DNA of 8,097 bases, taken from NCBI GenBank assembly GCA_002309615.1, contig DBXT01000060.1, positions 2,648 through 10,744 on the forward strand, in the 5' to 3' direction. The stretch comes from Bacteroidales bacterium UBA1205. GTDB taxonomy: Bacteria; Bacteroidota; Bacteroidia; Bacteroidales; WCHB1-69. A program made the position numbers and the translations under genes. The notes beneath the pieces were generated by a model. The model made no database searches, had not been told where the DNA came from, and saw nothing but the letters and a program-made list of their open reading frames with translations. This document shows, one piece after another, positions 1 to 6,897 of the stretch (positions are counted from its first letter, which is position 1; each line of letters begins with the position of its first letter).

Positions 1-893
1 CCTTGGCACAATCCTATCACAAACAATATCATAAAATTCATATAACTATTGAGAATGCCATAGGCTCCCACCGCCAAATCTCCGCCGTAGCGTATCAATT
101 GGGCATTCAATATCGCCACCACGCCCGCTGCTGCCAAATTCATCAAAAACGGACTCATGCCTATCAAGGTGATATTGCGGAAGATATAGAATTTCGGTGT
201 CCAAGCATGTGCCTTGAAACGAATAAAAGAACGCCTGTCTAAAAAGTGTATAATCGACAAGACGGCACTAAGTGTCATGGTGATAGTTGTCGCCCAAGCA
301 GCACCGGCTATGCCTAAATGCAAACCATAGATAAACACTGCATCCAATATCACATTGAGGACAGCCCCGAACACCATCACCAACATGGAACGGTTGGGAT
401 AGCCGGAGGCTCGCATCAAACCGGTGAGATTGAAGGTAAGCGTAGTCATAAACATACCCGGCAATACTATCACCATATATTCGTGTGCATAGCCGACCGT
501 TTCGGGAGTGGCACCGAAAGCTATCAATATTTTATCCATATAGATATAGGCAAACGTACATGCCAAGCCACTCAACAGAAAGGTGAAAATGGTGCTGTTG
601 CCTAAAATTTTCTCCGCCCAGCGTTCGTCTTTTTGCCCTAACACTATCGACATGCGTGCGGAAGACCCCACTCCTATCAAAGAACCCATGGCGTGGATGA
701 TATTCATCATGGGAAATGTGATAGCCAAGCCGGCTATCGCCAAAGCCCCGACCCCTTGTCCGATGAAAATTCTGTCCACTATATTGTAAATGGACGATAT
801 CACCATGCTGATAATAGACGGAATGGCATATTTCCACAGCAAACCACTGATTTTTGCGGTTTGTAGTTCCCGGGTTTTATCTTCCTGCTGCAT
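1..893 (-). CDS. MATE-family multidrug/cation efflux transporter, N-terminal 297 codons (3' end outside window)
   Basis: A polytopic inner-membrane protein, probably a proton- or sodium-coupled exporter of drugs or metabolites. The visible 297 residues hold about seven or eight hydrophobic segments, roughly at residues 17-38, 49-70, 100-118, 137-155, 168-190, 195-217, 241-262 and 275-296. Family-typical stretches are VDRIFIGQ (39-46), RASGYPNRSM (161-170) and the Gly/Ala-rich helix around LGIAGAAWATT (193-203). These resemble the MepA/NorM-like part of the MATE family more than Wzx flippases. A complete MATE protein has about 440-460 residues, so roughly a third is missing at the window edge. 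The ATG at 893 is fixed by an in-frame TAA directly before it, which is the stop of the T9SS cargo gene. AAGGAG lies 16 bases upstream, too far for a good ribosome site, so translation may depend on ribosomes finishing the upstream gene. The substrate cannot be inferred. A flippase role for the nearby glycan genes is possible but unsupported. Confidence 0.9.
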   Translation of the reverse strand, partial: MQQEDKTRELQTAKISGLLWKYAIPSIISMVISSIYNIVDRIFIGQGVGALAIAGLAITFPMMNIIHAMGSLIGVGSSARMSIVLGQKDERWAEKILGNSTIFTFLLSGLACTFAYIYMDKILIAFGATPETVGYAHEYMVIVLPGMFMTTLTFNLTGLMRASGYPNRSMLVMVFGAVLNVILDAVFIYGLHLGIAGAAWATTITMTLSAVLSIIHFLDRRSFIRFKAHAWTPKFYIFRNITLIGMSPFLMNLAAAGVVAILNAQLIRYGGDLAVGAYGILNSYMNFMILFVIGLCQ

Positions 894-3800
894 TTATTGT
901 TTCCAAATTCTCCTTAACTCCACCACATTGTTGCAGACAATTTTTAATACATATACTCCCGATGCCCATGTATCGGCAGGTATTTGGAATTGATATTGTC
1001 CGTTGGTATATTTGGTAGTTTCGGTTTGATAGAGCACCCTTCCATACATATCGCACACTTGCAGTGCCACGTCTAGAGCTATATCTGTCCTAATCCAGAA
1101 GTTGACACTATTGCTGAAAGGATTAGGATATACCTCTGACACCACATAATCTTCTCCCAACAAAATACATGTGCTAACCGGCTCTGTTTGCGTTTTGTAT
1201 TTGTCGTAAGGCGTGGTAATTTCCACACAGGAATATTTTGCCAAATGACTCTTTTTGATTAAATTGGATAGCAGATAACTTTTGAAAGTGCCTGCCTGCA
1301 AGCTATTGCTATCGGCTTGCAAAACGGCATAATGGTTGTAGTCTATTTCAAAATTCAAATATGGTATATCTCTGTTGCTACGGCTAAGAATTTGAATACG
1401 CGGACGCAGATAATCGCCTTGCGGCAACAAATCGTAGTCAACTATCTCTATATCCACTGCAGGCTCTTCAATGTAGATGGTTTGACGGCTTGTATCGGTG
1501 CAGCCTATTGCATTGCCGGCAAGCAAGGTTACCTCATAGGCTCCCGCCTCCTCGAAGTCGAAACGAGGATTTTCTTCCGTAGAAGAACCCAAGTGGTCAA
1601 ACTGCCATAGATAACTACAGTCTTCCGCCTCGCTTTGGTTTTCAAATTGTATGGCAAACAAACTCTCGGCATCGTAAACATACACAAAGCCGGCACTCGG
1701 CTGCATGCTGACCATAAAATCTTTTTCTGCCGTATCGGAACAGCCGTTACGGTCTGTTACATATAAATACATGGTGAAATGCCCTGTATCTTTTGCCGTT
1801 AAATTTGGACTTGCCTGTGTGGAATGGTAGTTGCCGCTTTTCCAATTATACCATGCCAGACTATCCGCATATACCACAGAGCGATTGACAATATTTATTT
1901 CTTGTCCCAAACAAGCATCTTCAATAGTAAAGTCTGCCACCGGCTTTTTGTAAATGGTGATAGTGTCGGTATGTTCATTGCGACAGCCGTTTATATATTG
2001 CACCGCCAATTTCACCTCATGCCGGCCTTCTTTATCATAGGTGAGTGCTATTCTATTGTTGGTAGCCACTTCTTGCTTATCCACTTGCCAGCTCCTGCTG
2101 ATAATTGTTTGCGAAGGTGATACCTCTGTCTGATCGTTGATATAGATGGCATCATGAAGGCAGGTGTTGCTGACACTCATCTTCACCTCCGGATTTTCCT
2201 TTACAACTATGGTCTTGCTGATGGTATCTTTACAACCCAATACGGTTTCCGCTGCCAAAGCAACCGTGTAGGTTCCTGCCGTTTGAAATATATACTTGGG
2301 ATGCTCGTCTGCACTGCTGTCTTGGTCTATTTGCCATGTATAGGCTTTCACTCTATATTCTGACTGTGTTTGGTTGTTAAATGTTACCTCACTATGCTCG
2401 CAGGCTTCTACCGGGCTGAACTCCGGCTGTGGCAAAGAATACACCGCTATGGTTTGAGCATACTCCTGCTCGCATCCGGTAGAGCTTACACAATGCAGGC
2501 TCACCCTGTACATGCCGGCAGTATCGTACAAATGCTTGAAGCCTTGCAAGGCGGAAGCGGGAGTATAATCCTGCCCGTCTCCCAAGGTCCATTCAGAAAG
2601 CACGATGGTGGAACCGTCATCGGTGGTGGAAGTGTTGACAAAGGTGGTGCTATCCCGCATGCAGATATTGTCTGCTGTAAAACTCACCAAAGGAGCATTG
2701 CCTTTTTTGATGACATAAATGCTGTCTCTGCCGGTGCAGCCTATACTATCTTGCACCTGCACCCCGTACCAACCCGTTTGGGTAAAAACGGTATGCAAAC
2801 TATTGCTGTCCCCTGTGGACCATACTACATGAAAGTTTTCTATTGTAGGAGGATAATGTAATGCCAACTCATTGCCGTTACACAAAGAATCCACACTCGT
2901 TATAGAAGTATAATAGGGAAAACTATCCACTTGTATGGTAAAACTTTGTGTATATGAACAAGTCATTGTACTATCCATAAAAATCACTTTATAGTCTCCT
3001 GCCTTATCTGACGAAAATGCACCTATTTGCCCGTTGCTCCACTGAAACGTGTAAGGATAATCTTGTGTAAAATCCCATTGCACGCTATCTCCATAGCAAA
3101 TTAAAGTATCAATAATAGTTGGTAAATCCGTCCATATTTCTATGGTATCCGTTTCCAGCCAACCATAACGATTAATAGTAGTGAGCCAATATTTTCCTAT
3201 ACCCGCATTAATACTAGGAGTAGTATCCCCTGTACTCCATAGATAGGATACATATTCTTTATCAGGTTGTATCGTAATAGGACATATTGAGGCAATCTTG
3301 ATATCCTCTCCTAAATTTAACCTGCCATGGTATTTCTCTGAAATATATTGAGCAAGCCATCTATTTTGTACACTATCTATATTAGCATGATAATAAATAA
3401 ACTCCGGAATATTTCCTTGCATATTATATCCTGCTACATATAGATTTCCTAATATCAAACCTAGCATTTGCTGATTACCGACATCACCTTGACTTACACA
3501 TGTATCATTTTTTAACCCATAAGAATTTACTGTATTAAAGCAAGCTTTATACATAGAATAATCAAATTGCATTGGAATTGTTACATATCCATCTAATACA
3601 GTTCCTGCATACATAGTATTAGTTTGAAGCGTTGATCTATATCCAAATTGATTTCGATAAGATACATTTTCTCCACAAAATACTATTCTAGGATTACTAT
3701 TTGCAGAGGACGTCAATTTCCATAAAAAATAATAAGTATTAGGTTGGGAAAATCTAATTGCATTATTCATTCTCAATTCATCATCATTCCCATCAAAATA

Positions 3801-4307
3801 TATAGAAGGCTGTCCATTTATTGAAGTATCTAAAGATACCAACAATGGTCGTTTTGCTGTTGTACTTTGACGCAAATGTCTATTATTTCCGCTCTTATCA
3901 TATAAGGTATCAATACGCATTAATGTATCTACATGACAACTATCTGCGGCATACCAACCCACCAAATTCGGTATCATACGAGGAGTAAAATAAATAAATT
4001 TTAGTATAGGTCCGTATGTTCCTCCTTGTGGCATGATTCGCCAATAATAAGTGTTATCAGGCTGAAAACCTTTTACAACCGTATCCCTACCTTGCACATC
4101 GGTATTGACTAATAATTGTGTAAAAGCCGTATCGGTGGCTATCTGTAAATGATAAGTAGAGGTTGCAAGGTGTTGATTCCAATGAAAATGCACCGTATCT
4201 GCGTATATTATTTGCCCATTCTTAGGAAAAATAGGTCGTATATGTTGGCTTGATACCATAGAGATAATACCTAATAATCCTATTAAAATAATATTCTTTT
4301 TTCCCAT
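894..4307 (-). CDS. Large secreted T9SS cargo protein: signal peptide, FnIII-like, LamG-like, Ig-like and five PKD domains, type A C-terminal sorting domain
   Basis: A 1137-residue exported protein, likely anchored at or released from the cell surface. Residues 1-20 are a signal peptide: KK at 3-4, hydrophobic core 5-17, likely cleavage after VSS. Residues 24-108 resemble a fibronectin-III-like module (TYYWRI at 86-91). Residues 112-330 look like a LamG/concanavalin-A-type domain (GWYAADS, DKSGNNRHLRQ, SIYFDGNDDELRM). Three Ig-like repeats with a WSTGD or WSNGQ core cover about 340-395, 398-459 and 461-535. Five PKD-type repeats follow at about 536-622, 625-703, 705-786, 788-866 and 869-946, each usually with a conserved Gly-Cys near its end. 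A linker (950-1050) precedes the Por secretion tail (about 1055-1137: VYPNPFSN, DMYGRVLYQ, ASGVYVLKI). No catalytic domain is visible, so adhesion or a structural role is the best guess. The last codon is directly followed by the MATE start. The 5' part is much richer in AT than the 3' part. Confidence 0.92.
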   Translation of the reverse strand: MGKKNIILIGLLGIISMVSSQHIRPIFPKNGQIIYADTVHFHWNQHLATSTYHLQIATDTAFTQLLVNTDVQGRDTVVKGFQPDNTYYWRIMPQGGTYGPILKFIYFTPRMIPNLVGWYAADSCHVDTLMRIDTLYDKSGNNRHLRQSTTAKRPLLVSLDTSINGQPSIYFDGNDDELRMNNAIRFSQPNTYYFLWKLTSSANSNPRIVFCGENVSYRNQFGYRSTLQTNTMYAGTVLDGYVTIPMQFDYSMYKACFNTVNSYGLKNDTCVSQGDVGNQQMLGLILGNLYVAGYNMQGNIPEFIYYHANIDSVQNRWLAQYISEKYHGRLNLGEDIKIASICPITIQPDKEYVSYLWSTGDTTPSINAGIGKYWLTTINRYGWLETDTIEIWTDLPTIIDTLICYGDSVQWDFTQDYPYTFQWSNGQIGAFSSDKAGDYKVIFMDSTMTCSYTQSFTIQVDSFPYYTSITSVDSLCNGNELALHYPPTIENFHVVWSTGDSNSLHTVFTQTGWYGVQVQDSIGCTGRDSIYVIKKGNAPLVSFTADNICMRDSTTFVNTSTTDDGSTIVLSEWTLGDGQDYTPASALQGFKHLYDTAGMYRVSLHCVSSTGCEQEYAQTIAVYSLPQPEFSPVEACEHSEVTFNNQTQSEYRVKAYTWQIDQDSSADEHPKYIFQTAGTYTVALAAETVLGCKDTISKTIVVKENPEVKMSVSNTCLHDAIYINDQTEVSPSQTIISRSWQVDKQEVATNNRIALTYDKEGRHEVKLAVQYINGCRNEHTDTITIYKKPVADFTIEDACLGQEINIVNRSVVYADSLAWYNWKSGNYHSTQASPNLTAKDTGHFTMYLYVTDRNGCSDTAEKDFMVSMQPSAGFVYVYDAESLFAIQFENQSEAEDCSYLWQFDHLGSSTEENPRFDFEEAGAYEVTLLAGNAIGCTDTSRQTIYIEEPAVDIEIVDYDLLPQGDYLRPRIQILSRSNRDIPYLNFEIDYNHYAVLQADSNSLQAGTFKSYLLSNLIKKSHLAKYSCVEITTPYDKYKTQTEPVSTCILLGEDYVVSEVYPNPFSNSVNFWIRTDIALDVALQVCDMYGRVLYQTETTKYTNGQYQFQIPADTWASGVYVLKIVCNNVVELRRIWKQ

Positions 4308-4484
4308 ATTCTATTTTTAATTCCTATTAACAGTTCATTACGAACTTACTTTCATTTAAAATTGTGCCATTATATCAATGGACTTTATTTCATTTTGAAA
4401 CATACTCAAATTTTAAATACTCTAACTATCCTTCTTTTTTTACTACTATTCCTCTTGTGTACAAAATTTATTGTTGATAAATAA
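4308..4484 (-). promoter_or_regulatory. AT-rich intergenic region, probable promoter and 5' leader of the T9SS cargo gene
   Basis: This is the only sizeable non-coding gap (177 bases). It separates the glycan genes from the cargo gene. On the minus strand TATGTTTC (4404-4397) is one base off the Bacteroidota -7 consensus TAnnTTTG, but I find no TTTG at the expected -33 distance. TATAAT (4374-4369) has no matching -35. Two small inverted repeats, each of 5-base arms around a 5-base loop, lie at 4332-4346 (AGTTC/GAACT) and 4367-4381 (CCATT/AATGG). AGGAA, 13 bases before the cargo ATG, is only a weak ribosome site. No GC-rich hairpin with a T-run follows the pyruvyl transferase stop, so some readthrough is possible. 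A promoter here is inferred from position more than from motif quality. Confidence 0.35.
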
Positions 4485-5543
4485 TCAAGATAATTTTCTT
4501 TTAAGATTTTCAAAAAAAACGCATGTTTCTATTGAAAACTTAGTATTCTGACGTTTTAATTGAGAAATTATTGAATTATAATTGTTAATTATTCCACATT
4601 TAATTTTTTCAAGGATATGATCACTTGATAATTCATTATTAATATCAATAATATAATCTGACAATCCCATTTTTTTCATCAATCCAGTATGTTTTGGATG
4701 ATTAGAAAGACAAAGAACCGGGACATTATGAGCGAAAGGAATTATTTGACTATGCCCACGCATTGATATTACATATTTTGCTTGCGAGTATTGATATAAA
4801 AAAGCATCTATATTATCAAAAGCATTTGCTCCAAAATTAAAAAATTCTACTTTTCTAGTCAATTTTTGAGAAATCTTTTCATTTAAAGCTATATCATAAT
4901 ACACGTGGGGTATAAATATCACATCTTCAGATATATTATTCACAACCTCAGCGATAACATTTACTAATTTTGATTCTAAATTTCCAAATCGTTCAGTTGA
5001 TTTATCATTTGCAAGTTGTACTATTACTTTCTTAGGAGAATCGTCAACTATATTACCATCAAAATAATTATCCCAAACAAAGAAACCAGGATCAGGAACT
5101 TCTTGGATTTCTTTACATAATTGAGATGATAACCTTTCTTTACTACCATCATTTCTCACTGAAAAAGATGTAGCATATTTGATAGTTTCATTTAAATGTA
5201 TAACTGTTTTAGATAATAGAGCCTCATCTTCCCAGTAATTATCACCTATTCCATAAACTATAAATGGTATCCTTATTGTCTTTATAAGGTCCTTTTCACA
5301 TAACCAAAACCACCCATTGGGCCAATGATAACCATGTATCAATCCTCCACCTCCAATTACTAATAAATCATATTTCTTATTTACAACTTCATTTATATAA
5401 TACTCATTAAAATATTGTCCTTGAATGTTTGTATCTGCAATAAAATCTACTGGAAAATATTTTCTGAGCAGATTCTTAACTCCTCTTGCTAGAAAATAAT
5501 CCCCAATATTATAATTCATACACCAAGCATGTAGTATTTTCAT
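4485..5543 (-). CDS. Polysaccharide pyruvyl transferase family protein
   Basis: A 352-residue cytoplasmic enzyme of the PS_pyruv_trans family (GT-B-like fold). Characterised members transfer pyruvate from phosphoenolpyruvate to a sugar hydroxyl as a ketal. Family signatures are NIGD (12-15), VIGGGG (62-67), SVRNDGS (128-134), PDPG (150-153) and the C-terminal stretch SMRGHSQIIPF to NHPK (260-284), which corresponds to the usual S-x-R-x-H region. The length is normal for the family. The reading frame extends 15 codons further upstream, but I chose the ATG at 5543. It overlaps the TGA of the ATP-grasp gene in an ATGA, has a strong GGAGGTG ribosome site upstream, and opens with the typical MKILHAW strand. 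The codons are very AT-rich (one sampled line is 25% GC), which is common for transferred glycan genes. Pyruvylation is known only for some members, so the acceptor and even the reaction are uncertain. Confidence 0.85.
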   Translation of the reverse strand: MKILHAWCMNYNIGDYFLARGVKNLLRKYFPVDFIADTNIQGQYFNEYYINEVVNKKYDLLVIGGGGLIHGYHWPNGWFWLCEKDLIKTIRIPFIVYGIGDNYWEDEALLSKTVIHLNETIKYATSFSVRNDGSKERLSSQLCKEIQEVPDPGFFVWDNYFDGNIVDDSPKKVIVQLANDKSTERFGNLESKLVNVIAEVVNNISEDVIFIPHVYYDIALNEKISQKLTRKVEFFNFGANAFDNIDAFLYQYSQAKYVISMRGHSQIIPFAHNVPVLCLSNHPKHTGLMKKMGLSDYIIDINNELSSDHILEKIKCGIINNYNSIISQLKRQNTKFSIETCVFFENLKRKLS

Positions 5544-6823
5544 AACAACACCTCCACCATATCTAAACCAAACACGGGAATTCCGCAATGTTGAGCAATT
5601 TCCCGACGTTCGGCAAATGAATCATCTATAAAAATTGAATTTTTATTATCTATATATTTGTATTTTTGCTCTAATGGATTTATATGAATAATTCTGTCAA
5701 ACAAATTTTGAATACGAAGTTTTTTGAGCAATTCATCAAGATCACCCAGTGTCGCATCATCATGTTTGGAAAGAAGTGTCAAACGTATTTTATTGTTAAC
5801 ACATCGATATAAAAAAGATACTAGTTCCGCATTTACATTTTTCTTGTCCAAATAAATGCAATCGTCAAAATCCACATAAACCTCGTTATAAAAAATATCA
5901 ATTTTATATTTATTGTCCAACGCTCTGTCCATTTCAACATAATAATCATTTTCAATTACTGAAACAGAAATGTCAAATGCATTATACAAACTCATTAATG
6001 CAAAGTTGATACCTTTAGCTCTAAACAGACTAGAACTACCGCCAAACCGGCTTGCAATTTCCATCAGTGTCAAAACACCGTCTGAATTTCGTTTTACTTG
6101 AAAAAACCACGCTCCGTTAAAGTTTATTTCAGCATTTATTTTTCGTGCAAAATCCACAAACTCTCCATTATCATATACGGGTTTTGTATTCACACTAATA
6201 CCATTCATTATACGGCACCGCTCACGCGGTTTAACTACTATTAAATTCCCATTATAGTCTGTAAAACAATCAACTGTGTATTCTTCTCCTGAAATATATT
6301 CACAGATAATTGAATGGGGATATTCAGACAAATGCACGTTTAAATCCTCTTTGTTTAGTATTTTCTTTGCCCCTCTGGAACCATAACCGATATCAGGTTT
6401 AACAAAAACCGGATAATTTTGTATTGCATCCGCCTTATTATAAATATGAGGTGTTTTTACAATTCTTGAAAGTCTTTTATATGTCTTGCTTTTTGACAAG
6501 CATATTTGCGTAGTTTCCGAACAAGAGGCTATTACCTTGCAACCAATAGCATTTTCATTCTTTTTTAAAATCTCAATCACCATATCCATTGCCGGATATA
6601 TCGCATCTATTTTATTCTCTGCAACAATTTGTTTTATAGTTGCAAGAAAGTTCGGTTCGGTTACAAAAGGCACATCTCCTATATAATTTTCATAAACAAA
6701 CTTGCCATGATCATCAACAGAACTTGCCCCAATCAAATTGAAATGAGCTGATTTATTCACTGAACGATATATTTCCAATGCAATTTCAGAACCACATGGA
6801 AAAACAAGAATATTTTTTTTCAT
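5540..6823 (-). CDS. ATP-grasp carboxylate ligase fused to a C-terminal HAD-like domain
   Basis: A 427-residue two-domain cytoplasmic protein. Residues 1-305 are a CarB-like ATP-grasp enzyme. The N-terminal Rossmann-like part starts ILVFPCGSEIALEIYRS. The ATP-binding strand and loop are VFVKPDIGYGSRG (139-151, K142), followed by CEYISGEEYTVD (174-185) and the metal-binding EIASRFGGSSS (255-265). Such enzymes activate a carboxylate as acyl phosphate and couple it to an amine, thiol or similar group. Residues 312-427 match a HAD fold with all four motifs: D318-F-D320 (VYVDFDDCIY), S352 (LLSK), K387 or K389, and D400-D401 (SIFIDDS). That domain could be a phosphatase, although no cap domain is visible. 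The ATG at 6823 overlaps the stop of the 25-codon ORF in an ATGA, with AAAGGG eight bases upstream. The position next to an aminotransferase suggests acylation of an amino sugar, but the substrates are not readable. Confidence 0.88.
   Translation of the reverse strand: MKKNILVFPCGSEIALEIYRSVNKSAHFNLIGASSVDDHGKFVYENYIGDVPFVTEPNFLATIKQIVAENKIDAIYPAMDMVIEILKKNENAIGCKVIASCSETTQICLSKSKTYKRLSRIVKTPHIYNKADAIQNYPVFVKPDIGYGSRGAKKILNKEDLNVHLSEYPHSIICEYISGEEYTVDCFTDYNGNLIVVKPRERCRIMNGISVNTKPVYDNGEFVDFARKINAEINFNGAWFFQVKRNSDGVLTLMEIASRFGGSSSLFRAKGINFALMSLYNAFDISVSVIENDYYVEMDRALDNKYKIDIFYNEVYVDFDDCIYLDKKNVNAELVSFLYRCVNNKIRLTLLSKHDDATLGDLDELLKKLRIQNLFDRIIHINPLEQKYKYIDNKNSIFIDDSFAERREIAQHCGIPVFGLDMVEVLL
5549..5555 (-). 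promoter_or_regulatory. Strong Shine-Dalgarno site for the pyruvyl transferase gene
   Basis: On the minus strand GGAGGTG lies seven bases (counted from GGAGG) before the ATG at 5543. It sits inside the end of the ATP-grasp gene. It decides the start over the longer frame that opens at 5588. Such a good site is unusual for Bacteroidota, where Shine-Dalgarno use is generally weak, and may let this gene be translated well despite the overlap. Confidence 0.7.
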
Positions 6824-6897
6824 AGCAAATACCCTTTCAATATATATGGTTCAACATTATCCTTGTACCAATATGGTTGCATTATACCGATTTTCAT
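6820..6897 (-). pseudogene. 25-codon ORF with a WbqC-like N-terminus, probable remnant of a WbqC-family gene
   Basis: Between the aminotransferase and the ATP-grasp gene lies an uninterrupted 25-codon ORF. It begins MKIGIMQPYW and ends EPYILKGYLL. From memory, the opening MKIGIMQPY is the hallmark start of WbqC-family proteins, which are glycan-locus proteins of roughly 200-240 residues. The later PYI-x-x-GY also recalls the PYIGYF that follows in that family. The rest of the protein is absent, because the frame stops at 6820 where the next gene starts. The ATG (6897) overlaps the aminotransferase TGA by an ATGA, and its own TGA overlaps the ATP-grasp ATG by another. It may be a deletion scar of wbqC, kept because it carries ribosomes across the gap, or a true small peptide. 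The family match rests on about nine residues, so I am only moderately sure. Confidence 0.5.

Noticed and set aside
532..837. Minus-strand ORF of 101 codons within the MATE gene
   Set aside because: It is an out-of-frame shadow. The MATE frame continues unbroken through the region with typical membrane helices.
340..946. Possible DNA-level tandem repeat in the cargo gene coding for the Ig-like and PKD domains (numbers are protein residues)
   Set aside because: The repeats are clear at the protein fold level but diverged in sequence. I see no long identical DNA copies.
2370..2861. Plus-strand ORF of 163 codons opposite the PKD region
   Set aside because: It lies wholly antisense to a well-supported domain-bearing gene, in its GC-richer part where long shadow frames are expected, and its protein shows no recognisable motif.
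4441..4500. Candidate terminator after the pyruvyl transferase (TTGAT/ATCAA around 4474-4488)
   Set aside because: The arms are only 5 AT-rich base pairs with no T-run following, too weak to call a terminator.
5544..5588. Fifteen-codon N-terminal extension of the pyruvyl transferase (start at 5588)
   Set aside because: The ATG at 5543 has a strong GGAGGTG site and an ATGA overlap, and it begins the family's normal first strand. The extension would sit upstream of that site.
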